This document shows, piece by piece, positions 26,517 to 36,168 of a stretch of 64,000 nt of DNA. Both the position numbers and the translations under genes were made by a program. This DNA is from Porphyromonas catoniae ATCC 51270 (GTDB lineage Bacteria; Bacteroidota; Bacteroidia; Bacteroidales; Porphyromonadaceae). The stretch covers positions 1-64,000 of the forward strand of contig NZ_JDFF01000009.1 in assembly GCF_000565015.1 (NCBI RefSeq), in the 5' to 3' direction. Under the pieces are notes generated by a model that was not told the origin of the DNA, did not search any database, and saw only the letters and a program-made list of their open reading frames with translations. Within the stretch, counting starts at the first letter, position 1, and each line of letters begins with the position of its first letter.

Positions 26517-27698
26517 CTAAGCCTTGGTAATACGAGCTTGAAAGAGGGTCGTAGGGGATACTTCGGGAAGAGAAAAGGTAAGGCTCGTAGGAGACTGTAG
26601 CTGAGCCGTAGGGAGGTATTCAATCAGGAAACGACCCTCCTCGGGTGGCGTGAGATAACGCTCATAGGCCAAATGTGCGAGGAGACCCATCGTAGTACGT
26701 AGGTTGATTTCAACAGCTGGGTGCAGCTTTATCTGTCCTCCATCCTCATAGAGGAAGAGGTCAACACCGATATACCCTTCGTACTGCGATGCGGCTAGGG
26801 CTTCGCTTAGGTAGGTCTCATGTAAAGCAATCAGCTGGGTGAGAGCTTCGCTACCGATATGCTGGATGAGCCTAGCCCGTAGAGTCTCTTGACTCTGCAA
26901 GATGTTGCCAGCATAGGCTCGCCCCGAGGCAATGGTCTCAAAAAGAGAGAAGGCCACAAACGATACTCGCCCTTCCCCATCTCGCACATACTCCAGAGCC
27001 CAATTCTCTATCACCTGCCAAAGAGGCTCAATACTCACCGCTCCCAGTCGCAAGCAATTACCAGTAAGAGCCTCGAGGTGCTTCTCACTGTAGCACCTTG
27101 GGAAGGGAAGCACACCACGCCCAGAGGAGGAGAAGGGACGCTTTACCATTACCTCTGTAGGAGAACCATAGTCTTGTGCTATACCCCTTAGTGCCTCCCG
27201 AAGGAGATGCTTCGTCTCACTGCGGTCTACCCCTTGCTCCACCCAACGAGGGAGCAATGCCTCTGGATAGCCTCCCTCCTTGATTAGGTAGCGAAGAAGT
27301 CCCTCACAACTCTGGCGGTGTGCCATCTTCAGGTAGTCAGCACTGATTGGTGGGGGTACGAGGTCAATCCCCCTTAGGAGGGGTGCCGTCATCAGTTCAT
27401 GGATGATGTGTGGCTCAATCCCCCAGAGCATGAGCTGGAGCGTGCTACCTCTCAAGGGGTGCGGTGATACACTTTGACCGCAATAATCAAGTAGTTCGGC
27501 AGGAGACCCCAAAGGAGATGCAGGGCGATAGATGTAATCACCTTCGTGTGCAAGGAGAGAGAGCAAGGGGGCAAGGTCATGGCGCATCTGGCGCACTTCC
27601 TTCGCTGGGGTATAGCGTAGGTGTGATGGTATGCGTAGGGCTTCTTCATGCCCAGGGTTAAAGACCCAAAGGCGAGGAGGATTGCAGAGCTGAGGCAT
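26517..27698 (-). CDS. ATP-grasp-like protein of unknown function
   Basis: A 393-residue cytoplasmic protein. I do not recognise a named product. Central and C-terminal features look like an ATP-grasp ligase: VMVKRPFSSSGRGVLPF (Lys plus Gly-rich loop), EPLWQVIENWALEY, GYIGVDLFLYEDGG and HPAVEINLRTTMG (Glu-x-Asn-x-Arg metal/ATP site). The N-terminal part (LWVFNPGHEEALR) is specific to a Bacteroidetes group. ATP-grasp enzymes join a carboxylate to an amine or thiol; the substrate cannot be inferred. A 61-codon ORF ends five bases upstream. Confidence 0.7.
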   Translation of the reverse strand: MPQLCNPPRLWVFNPGHEEALRIPSHLRYTPAKEVRQMRHDLAPLLSLLAHEGDYIYRPASPLGSPAELLDYCGQSVSPHPLRGSTLQLMLWGIEPHIIHELMTAPLLRGIDLVPPPISADYLKMAHRQSCEGLLRYLIKEGGYPEALLPRWVEQGVDRSETKHLLREALRGIAQDYGSPTEVMVKRPFSSSGRGVLPFPRCYSEKHLEALTGNCLRLGAVSIEPLWQVIENWALEYVRDGEGRVSFVAFSLFETIASGRAYAGNILQSQETLRARLIQHIGSEALTQLIALHETYLSEALAASQYEGYIGVDLFLYEDGGQIKLHPAVEINLRTTMGLLAHLAYERYLTPPEEGRFLIEYLPTAQLQSPTSLTFSLPEVSPTTLFQARITKA

Positions 27699-27703
27699 AT
27701 CGT

Positions 27704-27889
27704 CTAGGGAATAAGGATTCGAGAGTAAAGTACGTTCTTTCCAAGAAGGGTACGTCCGACCACAGTCATACCCTCAGAGAGGTAGTTGATGAGGTCATCG
27801 ACACTGAGGTTCATACGGAGTGTTCCCCTCCATAGCCCTATGCTAGCCCTCATCATTATCTTGACATTATACAACTGAATACTGCTCAT
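27704..27889 (-). CDS. Possible small protein ahead of the ATP-grasp gene
   Basis: A 61-residue frame, with a possible inner start at residue 26 (MNLSVDDLINYLSEGMTVVG). It stops five bases before the ATP-grasp start, an arrangement typical of coupled genes. Codon choice (CTC, ATC, AAC, GTC) is like the neighbours. A -7-like motif lies about 160 bases upstream. I recognise no family. It could be a leader ORF or a chance frame. Confidence 0.45.
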   Translation of the reverse strand: MSSIQLYNVKIMMRASIGLWRGTLRMNLSVDDLINYLSEGMTVVGRTLLGKNVLYSRILIP

Positions 27890-28045
27890 CTCTGAGACGC
27901 TCTATAATCCCTGTATTACAAACTAAGCCCTATCTCTGCGCTCCGAAGCTCCATCCCTCCACTCTGATAACTATGTAAGGTTGAAGGGATAGATCTATTC
28001 TGTATCAATGAGCAGAGCTAATCCAAGCTTCAACCCAACGCATAA

Positions 28046-28053
28046 CAAAGGTA
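28046..28053 (-). promoter_or_regulatory. Putative -7 promoter element (TACCTTTG)
   Basis: Minus-strand TACCTTTG fits TAnnTTTG and faces the small ORF and ATP-grasp gene. The leader would be about 150 bases. The 27890-28307 gap otherwise shows only this and the promoter motif facing asd. Confidence 0.35.
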
Positions 28054-28262
28054 CACCACTCCTTCCAAAGCCCCGTTCCTTCAAGTGAAGACTAGCCTCA
28101 CCTTCCCAACCTAAGAGAACGAATGGAATAAGGATAAGATGCAAGAGGATGGGGCATTGATGGGATAAAAGAAAGGGAACTGAAGGAACAAAGGAACAGC
28201 AACCGAAAGGATAAAGCAAAGGATCTTGACGCAGGTGAGCCTCACACTCTCTTGTTTCTTCG

Positions 28263-28270
28263 TACCTTTG
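28263..28270 (+). promoter_or_regulatory. Putative -7 promoter element for the asd operon (TACCTTTG)
   Basis: Exact TAnnTTTG match 38 bases upstream of asd. An inverted repeat (TTGACGCA at 28226-28233 and TGCGTCAA at 28269-28276) brackets the promoter; the second arm overlaps the end of the -7 element, so a regulator or a hairpin could act here. Confidence 0.5.
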
Positions 28271-28307
28271 CGTCAAAATTTTATCCATAGCAAACTATAG
28301 CATAACG

Positions 28308-29327
28308 ATGAACATAGCAATCGTGGGTGTCACCGGCGCTGTAGGGCAAGAGTTCCTCCGCGTCCTTAGTGAAAGAAGCCTGAAGATTGACCAACTGAAG
28401 CTTTTTGCCTCTACACGAAGTGCAGGGCAGAGAATTACCTTCAAGGGACAAGAATACATTGTCCAGGAGCTCCGTCATGGCGATGACTTCCAGGACATTG
28501 ATATAGCATTCGTCTCCGCTGGTGGTAGTATCTCCCTAGAGTATGCAGAGACCATAACGAAGCATGGCGCTGTAATGATTGACAACTCCAGTGCCTTCCG
28601 TATGCAGGAGGATGTACCGCTCGTCGTCCCCGAGGTGAATGCAGCCGATGCCCTTGTACGCCCTCGAGGTATCATCGCAAACCCCAACTGCACCACCATC
28701 CAGATGGTTGTCGCCCTCAACGTCATCCATCAGCTCTCACCCATCACCCGCGTACACGTAGCAACGTACCAGGCAGCTAGTGGGGCTGGTGCTCGTGGGA
28801 TGATGGAGCTCGACGAGCAGACCAAGGCCATTGCCCGAGGAGAGGAACCAGAAGTAAAGAAGTTCGCCTACCAGCTTGCCTACAACCTCATCCCACAGAT
28901 TGATGTCTTCGCCGATGGAGACTATACGAAGGAGGAACTAAAGATGTACAACGAGACACGTAAGATCATGCATAGTGACCTCTCAGTGAGTGCAACCTGC
29001 GTACGTGTACCCGTTACACGTGCCCATTCAGAGGCTATCTGGGTGGAGACCGAGGAGACCATAGAGCTCGATGTACTACAGGAGGCCTTCCGCAAAGCCC
29101 CGGGAATTGTGCTACAAGACGAGCCCAGTGAGCAGGTCTATCCCATGCCCCTTTTTATCGCAGAGAAAGACCCAGTCTATGTTGGACGCCTGCGTAAGGA
29201 TTTAACGAACCCAAGAGGTATCGCTTTCTGGTGCGTCTCTGATCAGATCAAGAAGGGTGCAGCATTGAATGCCGTACAGATCGCAGAGTACCTAGTCTCC
29301 CAAGGTCAGTTTAGCAAGAAGAAGTAA
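28308..29327 (+). CDS. asd: Aspartate-semialdehyde dehydrogenase
   Basis: A 339-residue NADP-dependent enzyme of the aspartate pathway (lysine, threonine, methionine, diaminopimelate). N-terminal Rossmann motif [11 protein letters not shown]; catalytic Cys128 in [21 protein letters not shown] and the later [12 protein letters not shown] with the catalytic His. Full length. It starts a plus-strand set with panC (26 bases), a GH10-like lipoprotein and hemW. Diaminopimelate supply ties it to cell wall synthesis. Confidence 0.95.
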   Translation: MNIAIVGVTGAVGQEFLRVLSERSLKIDQLKLFASTRSAGQRITFKGQEYIVQELRHGDDFQDIDIAFVSAGGSISLEYAETITKHGAVMIDNSSAFRMQEDVPLVVPEVNAADALVRPRGIIANPNCTTIQMVVALNVIHQLSPITRVHVATYQAASGAGARGMMELDEQTKAIARGEEPEVKKFAYQLAYNLIPQIDVFADGDYTKEELKMYNETRKIMHSDLSVSATCVRVPVTRAHSEAIWVETEETIELDVLQEAFRKAPGIVLQDEPSEQVYPMPLFIAEKDPVYVGRLRKDLTNPRGIAFWCVSDQIKKGAALNAVQIAEYLVSQGQFSKKK

Positions 29328-29353
29328 CCACAACCTCTTTATATCGTTTATCA

Positions 29354-30196
29354 ATGAATATCTATAAAACCGCCGAAGAACTTCGTTCATTCGTTACCGA
29401 AGAACGCAAGCAAGGTCACCGCATAGCCTTTGTTCCCACCATGGGTGCACTGCATGAAGGACATCTATCATTAGTCCGCCGTGCCCTCAAGGAAAATGAT
29501 TGTTGCATTGTCAGCGTGTTTGTTAATCCAACACAGTTCAACAATCCCAGAGACTTAGAGACGTATCCGCGTACGCTGGATGCTGATAGTCGCCTACTCG
29601 CTTCCATCGGAACAACAGCTCTTTTTGCACCCGAAGTGGAGACAATCTACCCTGAGCCCGATACCCGAGTATTCCATGTGGGTGCAGTAGCAGAGGTGAT
29701 GGAAGGGAAGTACCGTCCAGGACATTTCAATGGTGTGATGCAGGTTGTTTCTCGTCTCTTTGATCTAGTGCAACCTGACTGTGCCTACTTCGGAGAGAAG
29801 GACTTCCAGCAGATCGCAGTGCTTCGTGCTATGGCACGCGAGATCAAGAGTCCTGTCGAGATCATCGCCTGTCCAATCGTCAGGGAAGAAGATGGTCTAG
29901 CACGTAGTAGCCGAAACACTCTCCTTAGTGAGGAGGGAAGAGCACAAGCTCCAAACATCTATCGTATCCTTAGTGAAAGCCGTACTTGGAGTAAAGAATT
30001 ATCCCCTAAGGCAGTCATCGAACGTGCTACTCAGCTCCTAGATGCCATCCCTACGCTACGAGTTGAGTACTTTGAAATTGTAGATGCCGACACTCTACAG
30101 CCCATCACTCGCTGGGAGGATAGTCCCAAGCCACATGGATGCATCACTGTGTACTGTGGAGAGGTGCGCCTAATTGACAACATTGCCTACTATTAG
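29354..30196 (+). CDS. panC: Pantothenate synthetase
   Basis: A 280-residue enzyme that joins pantoate and beta-alanine with ATP. Class I synthetase signatures are PTMGALHEGHLSL (HIGH-type), VFVNPTQFNNPRDLETYPR, YFGEKDFQQ, and RSSRNTLLS (KMSKS-type). Full length for the family. Its stop is seven bases before the GH10-like start chosen here, so it is very likely cotranscribed. panB and panD are not in this window. Confidence 0.96.
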   Translation: MNIYKTAEELRSFVTEERKQGHRIAFVPTMGALHEGHLSLVRRALKENDCCIVSVFVNPTQFNNPRDLETYPRTLDADSRLLASIGTTALFAPEVETIYPEPDTRVFHVGAVAEVMEGKYRPGHFNGVMQVVSRLFDLVQPDCAYFGEKDFQQIAVLRAMAREIKSPVEIIACPIVREEDGLARSSRNTLLSEEGRAQAPNIYRILSESRTWSKELSPKAVIERATQLLDAIPTLRVEYFEIVDADTLQPITRWEDSPKPHGCITVYCGEVRLIDNIAYY

Positions 30197-30203
30197 CGAA
30201 GGC

Positions 30204-31799
30204 ATGCACCAACCTCAACACAGAGCCTTTCTCCTTGGCCTTTTCCTTAGCTTATCTCTCGTAGGATGTGGCACGAAGAAACCACAAGCCTCCTCTGAGC
30301 CACCCCTACCACACACGCCTGAGCAACCCATATCCTCCGTAGACTCCCCTCAATGGGTTCGTCCTGGAGCAGACTCAATCCGAGAGGAGATGCGTGCAGT
30401 TTGGCTTACGACAGTCTATGGTCTGGACTGGCCAAAGGATAAAGCGGATACACCAGACGGAGTACGCAAGCAGAAGGAAGCACTCGTCCGTATCCTAGAT
30501 CGTCTCAGGGCTGATGGGTATAACACTGTCTTCCTACAGGTGCGTCATAGTGGCGCTGTTATCTATCCCTCCGAACAAGAGCCTCTCTCATCGCGCATGG
30601 CAGGGGATGGTTATTTCGGAGACTATGACCCTCTTCGCTTCGCCATCAAGGAGTGTCACGAGCGTAACCTTAGCATCCATGCCTGGCTCGTCACCTATCC
30701 CCTTGCCTCAGCCAAGCGTAATCCACACCCGATACTAAGAGAGCATCCTAGCTGGGCTATCTCTCATAAGGGCTCGTATCACCTTGACCCAGGCAATCCT
30801 GACGTACGGCACTACATCACACAGCTGACGGCTGACTTGGTGCGTAGGTATGATGTAGATGGGGTTCACTTTGATTACTTCCGTTACCCAGATGAGGCGG
30901 AGCGATTTGCAGATAAAGCCAGCTACATTAAGTATGGACTAGACTATCCATCGAAGGACGAGTGGCGAAGGCATAACCTCACTGAGCAGTTGCGAGAAAT
31001 ACGTGACTCACTACATGCCATAGCCCCTAATGTGCTTGTCAGTGTAGCTACTCTCGGTAAACTACAGAAGATACCTACCTTGGAACGTCCACATGGCTGG
31101 ACAGCCTACGAGTCCGTCTACCAAGATCCCATCACTTGGGGTAAGGAGGGGCTTGTGGACTTCATCGTGCCGATGATGTACTACCGTGATGTACTCTTTG
31201 ACCCCTTCCTCAAGGAATGGAAAGAGCTAGTTTCTCCCTACGTGCCTATTGTTGTAGGGTTAGCCCCTTACCGCATCGAGGAGACAGGCTGGCCAAGCGA
31301 AGTCATCGAGGAACAAATCAATCTGACCCGTGAGGAGGGACTAGCAGGCATATGCTTCTTCCGTGAGACACATACAGGAGGTCGTTTCCCTGCCGTACGT
31401 AGGATCATACAGGAGGCATTCAAGCACCCTGCACTACCCCTTGCTTACCCCCGAGGACTAGCACACAAGCCTGCCGCCCCTAAGCACCTTGATGCCGCAG
31501 TAGGGCAGGATGGGACGATCCTCGTACGCTGGTCTATGCCCCGAGAGGCAAGTGCCGATGGTACGACCTATCGCCTGTGGGCAGTCACAACAGACGCACA
31601 TGGTCGCCGTGAGGCCTCACTACTCTCCTCCACCCTAGGTAACCCACATTGCCTGCTCGTGATGAGTGACCTCATTGACTACGACTGCATCGAACTCGGT
31701 GTGGAGGCTGTCAACATCTTCGGAGTCTCCACCCCCTGTACCGTGGGGCTGGAGCTGAACCTCGCAGCCCTTCGCGACGAGATCCATCGAGGGAAGTAG
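30204..31799 (+). CDS. GH10-like (GHL10/DUF187) family lipoprotein
   Basis: A 531-residue lipoprotein, lipobox Cys22 (SLVGC). The TIM-barrel domain (about 55-420) has EEMRAVWLTTVYGLDWP, YNTVFLQVRHSGAVIYPS, GVHFDYFRYP, VDFIVPMMYYRD and AGICFFRE, typical of the uncharacterised glycoside hydrolase-like 10 family. A fibronectin type III-like segment follows (about 430-525). Substrate unknown; related proteins act on peptidoglycan-like or other glycans. I chose 30204 because it gives a clean lipoprotein signal. Confidence 0.85.
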   Translation: MHQPQHRAFLLGLFLSLSLVGCGTKKPQASSEPPLPHTPEQPISSVDSPQWVRPGADSIREEMRAVWLTTVYGLDWPKDKADTPDGVRKQKEALVRILDRLRADGYNTVFLQVRHSGAVIYPSEQEPLSSRMAGDGYFGDYDPLRFAIKECHERNLSIHAWLVTYPLASAKRNPHPILREHPSWAISHKGSYHLDPGNPDVRHYITQLTADLVRRYDVDGVHFDYFRYPDEAERFADKASYIKYGLDYPSKDEWRRHNLTEQLREIRDSLHAIAPNVLVSVATLGKLQKIPTLERPHGWTAYESVYQDPITWGKEGLVDFIVPMMYYRDVLFDPFLKEWKELVSPYVPIVVGLAPYRIEETGWPSEVIEEQINLTREEGLAGICFFRETHTGGRFPAVRRIIQEAFKHPALPLAYPRGLAHKPAAPKHLDAAVGQDGTILVRWSMPREASADGTTYRLWAVTTDAHGRREASLLSSTLGNPHCLLVMSDLIDYDCIELGVEAVNIFGVSTPCTVGLELNLAALRDEIHRGK

Positions 31800-31808
31800 C
31801 AACCCTCC

Positions 31809-32936
31809 ATGAACCTTTACCTCCATATCCCCTTCTGCGCCAGCCGTTGCTCCTACTGTGACTTCTATACACAGACTGGGAGCAAACAGCGTACAGACTT
31901 CCTATCGGCCCTGCTCCGAGAGCTGGAGGAGCGACGAGAGGAGCTACCTCGAGGGGAAGAAGTAAAGCATATCTACTTCGGGGGAGGCACACCCTCTCAG
32001 CTCTCCATCGCAGAGCTAACCACGATTACCCAGAGAATACACAGCCTCTATCCCATAGCTAAAGGAGGGGAAGTCACCATCGAGTGCAACCCCGATGACA
32101 TCACCCCTAGCTATGCCGAGGGGCTTGCTCTCCTGCCCTTCAACCGAGTGAGCATGGGTGTGCAGAGCTTTCATCCCGACGACCTTACCTTTCTCAACCG
32201 TCGACACTCTGTGGAGCAAGTCCATGAGGCTGTTTCCTCCCTGCGCTCTGTAGGGATTACGAACCTTAGTTTAGACCTCATCTACGGACTTCCACGACAG
32301 ACCCTCGAGCGATGGGAAGCAAGCATCGAGAGCTTCCTTGCCCTCAGTGTCCCACATCTATCTGCCTACCACCTGATTTATGAAGAAGGTACTGCCCTCA
32401 CCAAGCTCCTAGAGCAGAGGAAGGTACAAGCTGTTAGTGAAGAGGACAGCTTAGCCTTCTTCCAGCTACTCATCAATCGCCTAAAGACCGCAGGCTATGA
32501 GCATTACGAGATCTCGAACTTTGCCCTCCCAGGTTGCCATGCACGCCATAATACGGGTTACTGGCAAGGTGACCCCTACCTTGGCTTCGGCCCCTCGGCG
32601 CATAGCTATGACGGAGGGCGTAGGCGTAGCTTCAACGTCCCTTCACTCACAGCCTACATCAAGGGTATGCTTTCTGGGAAGAGAGACTACAGCCTCGAGC
32701 TCCTAACCGATGAAGAGCTCCAGCATGAGTATATCATGACTCGACTGCGCACACAATGGGGAATCTCGCTCGAAGCCTATCAAGCACGCTTCGGGGAAGA
32801 TGCTCGGGCTAAGCTTCTTCACCTCGCAGAGCCTTTCCTTTGCGCTGGTACACTCATGAAGGAGAGTGATCTCCTTCGGCTTACCCCAGAGGGCATCTTC
32901 GTCTCAGACGGAATCATTGCTAGCCTCTTCTGCTAA
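31809..32936 (+). CDS. hemW: Radical SAM heme chaperone HemW
   Basis: A 375-residue protein with the radical SAM cluster motif C10-x3-C14-x2-C17 (HIPFCASRCSYCDF), YFGGGTPSQL, ECNPDD, RVSMGVQSF, and the C-terminal region with YWQGDPYLGFGPSAHSY. This is the HemW family, which handles heme insertion, once named as an oxygen-independent coproporphyrinogen oxidase (HemN-like). The pattern lacks the HemN-specific fourth Cys. It follows the GH10-like gene by ten bases. Heme is essential in Porphyromonas. Confidence 0.9.
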   Translation: MNLYLHIPFCASRCSYCDFYTQTGSKQRTDFLSALLRELEERREELPRGEEVKHIYFGGGTPSQLSIAELTTITQRIHSLYPIAKGGEVTIECNPDDITPSYAEGLALLPFNRVSMGVQSFHPDDLTFLNRRHSVEQVHEAVSSLRSVGITNLSLDLIYGLPRQTLERWEASIESFLALSVPHLSAYHLIYEEGTALTKLLEQRKVQAVSEEDSLAFFQLLINRLKTAGYEHYEISNFALPGCHARHNTGYWQGDPYLGFGPSAHSYDGGRRRSFNVPSLTAYIKGMLSGKRDYSLELLTDEELQHEYIMTRLRTQWGISLEAYQARFGEDARAKLLHLAEPFLCAGTLMKESDLLRLTPEGIFVSDGIIASLFC

Positions 32937-33029
32937 GCCCTTCCTCAGAGCCTTCCTCATACCCAATCTTCCCTTTCCTTTCACACCCCAACATCCCTTT
33001 ATCTCAGCCTATTATCCATAGGTTGGGAA

Positions 33030-33139
33030 ACCCACGAGTGGGTATCACAGGAAGCCCTTGCATGGGTCTCCTCACCAACCCATGCATGCATTCCACAGCA
33101 AACCCATGCATGGGTTTGGATAGCAACCCTTCATAGGCT
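33030..33139. repeat. Five-unit palindrome array (family B, 24-bp pitch)
   Basis: The CCC of each core falls at 33031, 33055, 33079, 33103 and 33127, exactly 24 bases apart. The best copy is ACCCATGCATGGGT; others read ACCCACGAGTGGGT, GCCCTTGCATGGGT, ACCCATGCATGCAT and ACCCTTCATAGGCT. It lies between hemW and uvrA, both on the plus strand. Confidence 0.88.
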
Positions 33140-33193
33140 GTCGTAGGGGGGATAAATACATCTGTATAGCTAGGATAGGAAGGTATTTATTTG

Positions 33194-33201
33194 TAACTTT
33201 G
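33194..33201 (+). promoter_or_regulatory. Putative -7 promoter element for uvrA (TAACTTTG)
   Basis: Exact TAnnTTTG match, about 34 bases upstream of the uvrA start, in the A+T-rich stretch that follows the repeat array. No LexA-like box is recognised. Confidence 0.5.
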
Positions 33202-33234
33202 TGTGTTATTTTTACTTAATATATTGCAGCTTAA

Positions 33235-36081
33235 ATGCAAGACTTAGAGATCAAAGGAGCACGAGTGCACAATCTAAAGAACGTGGATGCCCACATACCT
33301 CGCTACTCCCTGACTGTATTCACCGGGTTGAGTGGCAGTGGTAAGTCTTCCCTCGCGTTTGACACCATCTACGCCGAAGGACAGCGTAGATACATCGAGA
33401 CCTTCAGCTCATACGCTCGAGGATTCCTCGGCGGTGGGATGGAGCGACCAGATGTGGAGCAAATCGATGGATTGGGTCCTGTGATCTCAATCGAACAAAA
33501 GACTACGAATCGAAACCCTCGCTCTACGGTGGGGACGGTGACCGAGGTATATGACTTCTTCCGACTCCTCTACGCTCGTGCTGGTCAAGCCGTATCCTAC
33601 CTCACAGGCGCACCCATGGTACGCTACACCGAGGAGCAGATCTTAGACCTTCTACTCGAGCGTTACTCGGGGCAGAAGGTATTACTCCTAGCACCTGTAG
33701 TCAAGCAACGTAAGGGACACTACAAGGAGCTCTTTGAGCAGCTCCGTAAGAAGAGCTTCCTCAACGTCCGCGTCGATGGCGAGCTAAGGGAGATCACCTA
33801 CGGTATGAAGCTCGATCGCTACAAGCTCCATAGTGTAGAGGTACAGACCGACAAACTTACCATCGGAGAGAAGAATAGAGACCGTCTGCTCAACAGCCTC
33901 CGCCTAACCCTCAAGGAGGGTGATGGAGTGATGATGCTCCTCAATGTAGATACCGGAGCAGTCTCTTACTTCAGTCGCCATCTAATGGACCCAGAGACGG
34001 GGCTCTCCTATAATGAGCCTGCTCCCCACAACTTCTCCTTTAACTCTCCCAATGGGAGTTGCCCTCGCTGTAAGGGCTTAGGTGAGGTGCGTGTCATCGA
34101 CCTAGACAGCATAGCCCCCGACCGAAGTAAAAGCATCTATCAGGGGGGTATCCTTCCCTTGGGTAAGTATCGTAGGCTACTGGTCTTTGCCCAAATAGAG
34201 GCTTTATGCACGAAGTACGAAGTCTCCATAAAGGATCCCATCAAGTCCCTGCCAGAGGATCTCCTCGAAGAGATCATCAATGGTAGCGAGGAAGATATCA
34301 TGATCAATGATGATCGCTACCCTGACCTTAAGGGGCTCCCCCTCTCGTACGATGGACTGAGTGCCTACCTTATGAGCCAAGAGGATCAAGAGGGAGAGAA
34401 TGAGGGTAGCGAGCGCTGGCTGGCACAGTTCACCAAGCCACAGGTCTGCCCTGAGTGCCATGGTGGACGCTTGAATAAGGAATCTCTGCACTACCTCATC
34501 GCAGGGAAGAACATCGGCGAAGTAGCCTCTATGGAGCTTACCCAGCTCATGCATTGGGTAGAGCATGTAGAGGAGCACCTCACCCCACAGCAGCGCACCA
34601 TTGCCACCGAGATACTAAAGGAAATACGTACTCGCCTCTCCTTCCTGCTTGATGTAGGCTTGGGATACCTATCCATGAACCGTATGTCCGCTACGCTCTC
34701 TGGTGGCGAAAGCCAGCGTATACGCCTAGCCACTCAGATAGGAACACAGCTCGTAGAGGTCTTGTATATCCTTGATGAACCCAGCATAGGCCTTCACCAG
34801 AGAGACAACCTTCGACTCATTCATTCCCTCCAGAAGCTCCGTGACCTAGGTAACACCGTAATCGTCGTCGAGCATGACAAGGATATGATGCTCGAGGCTG
34901 ACCATATCATTGACATGGGCCCCAAGGCTGGCCGCCTCGGTGGGCAAGTAGTCTTCGAGGGGACACCCAAAGAGATGATGAAGGCAGGCACCCTCACTGC
35001 TCGCTATATCAGTGGGGAGGAGAGCATCGAGGTCTCACCCATACGTCGCCCGGTCACAGATCGTGTCCTTCGCCTCAAAGGAGCCAAGGGAAATAACCTT
35101 AGGGATGTAAGCGTCACCTTCCCCCTCGGCACATTGATCTGCGTAGCTGGGGTATCAGGTAGTGGGAAGAGTACGCTCATCAATGAGACACTATACCCTA
35201 TCCTCAGTCAGCATCTCTATTCATCACTCAAAGAACCCCTACCCTACGAACGGATCGAGGGCCTAGAGCTAGTAGACAAGGTCGTAGCTGTAGACCAGTC
35301 TCCCATTGGTCGGACACCTCGCAGTAACCCTGCTACCTACACTGGGGTCTTCACCGATATACGTAGCCTCTTCGTCAGCTTACCCGAGAGCAAGATGCGT
35401 GGGTATAAGCCTGGACGTTTCTCCTTCAATGTGTCTGGGGGACGATGTGAGACCTGCTCGGGTAATGGCTACAAGACTATCGCAATGAACTTCCTACCCG
35501 ATGTGTATGCCCCCTGTGAGGTATGCCATGGGAGGCGATACAATCGTGAGACACTAGAGGTTCGCTTCAAGGGCAAGTCTATCGCCGACGTGCTAGATAT
35601 GACGATCAACATGGCTGTGGAGTTCTTTGCTCATGTCCCTCATATTCTCAAGAAGCTCCAGGTACTACAGGATGTAGGTCTCGGCTATATCAAGCTCGGA
35701 CAGTCCTCTACAACCCTCTCCGGAGGAGAGAGCCAACGTATCAAGCTTGCATCCGAGCTAGCCAAACGAGACACAGGTAAGACAGTCTACATCCTAGACG
35801 AGCCAACCACAGGGCTACACTTCGAGGATATACGTGTCCTGCTAGCCATACTCAATCGCCTCGTAGACCGAGGGAACACCGTCATTATCATCGAACACAA
35901 TCTAGACGTACTGAAAAGTGCTGACTACCTCATTGAGATCGGGCCCAACGGAGGGAAGGATGGTGGACGTCTACTCTTCGAGGGTACACCTGAGGAGCTA
36001 GTAAAGGTCAAAGATAGCCCTACAGCTCCCTTCCTAAGGGAAGAGTTGAAGCTCTCAAAGCAATCCTCCAAGAAGAAATAG
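33235..36081 (+). CDS. uvrA: Excinuclease ABC subunit A
   Basis: A 948-residue DNA damage-recognition ATPase of nucleotide excision repair. It has two ABC modules: first Walker A GLSGSGKSS (31-39) with ABC signature TLSGGESQRIRLA, second Walker A GVSGSGKST with signature TLSGGESQRIKLA. Zinc-binding CxxC pairs CPRC...CPEC and CETC...CEVC are complete. Full length. Nothing suggests a UvrA2-type deletion. It is followed by a two-unit repeat and the SWIM gene. Confidence 0.97.
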   Translation: MQDLEIKGARVHNLKNVDAHIPRYSLTVFTGLSGSGKSSLAFDTIYAEGQRRYIETFSSYARGFLGGGMERPDVEQIDGLGPVISIEQKTTNRNPRSTVGTVTEVYDFFRLLYARAGQAVSYLTGAPMVRYTEEQILDLLLERYSGQKVLLLAPVVKQRKGHYKELFEQLRKKSFLNVRVDGELREITYGMKLDRYKLHSVEVQTDKLTIGEKNRDRLLNSLRLTLKEGDGVMMLLNVDTGAVSYFSRHLMDPETGLSYNEPAPHNFSFNSPNGSCPRCKGLGEVRVIDLDSIAPDRSKSIYQGGILPLGKYRRLLVFAQIEALCTKYEVSIKDPIKSLPEDLLEEIINGSEEDIMINDDRYPDLKGLPLSYDGLSAYLMSQEDQEGENEGSERWLAQFTKPQVCPECHGGRLNKESLHYLIAGKNIGEVASMELTQLMHWVEHVEEHLTPQQRTIATEILKEIRTRLSFLLDVGLGYLSMNRMSATLSGGESQRIRLATQIGTQLVEVLYILDEPSIGLHQRDNLRLIHSLQKLRDLGNTVIVVEHDKDMMLEADHIIDMGPKAGRLGGQVVFEGTPKEMMKAGTLTARYISGEESIEVSPIRRPVTDRVLRLKGAKGNNLRDVSVTFPLGTLICVAGVSGSGKSTLINETLYPILSQHLYSSLKEPLPYERIEGLELVDKVVAVDQSPIGRTPRSNPATYTGVFTDIRSLFVSLPESKMRGYKPGRFSFNVSGGRCETCSGNGYKTIAMNFLPDVYAPCEVCHGRRYNRETLEVRFKGKSIADVLDMTINMAVEFFAHVPHILKKLQVLQDVGLGYIKLGQSSTTLSGGESQRIKLASELAKRDTGKTVYILDEPTTGLHFEDIRVLLAILNRLVDRGNTVIIIEHNLDVLKSADYLIEIGPNGGKDGGRLLFEGTPEELVKVKDSPTAPFLREELKLSKQSSKKK

Positions 36082-36085
36082 TGTG

Positions 36086-36119
36086 CCTCTCAAGAGGAGA
36101 AGAGATCCCCCTCAAGAGG
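36086..36119. repeat. Two-unit palindrome pair (family F, 22-bp pitch)
   Basis: CTCAAGAG occurs at 36089 and 36111, within CCTCTCAAGAGG and CCCTCAAGAGG, both self-complementary. They are 22 bases apart, starting five bases after the uvrA stop. They could be a hairpin pair that limits read-through, or a minimal array like those elsewhere. Confidence 0.65.
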
Positions 36120-36168
36120 AGATAATGAATAGAATCACACAGATATATTACAAACACCAGCACGCAAT

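Noticed and set aside
27995-28288. 97-codon minus-strand frame upstream of asd
   Set aside because: No coding character, low complexity, and overlaps both promoter motifs.
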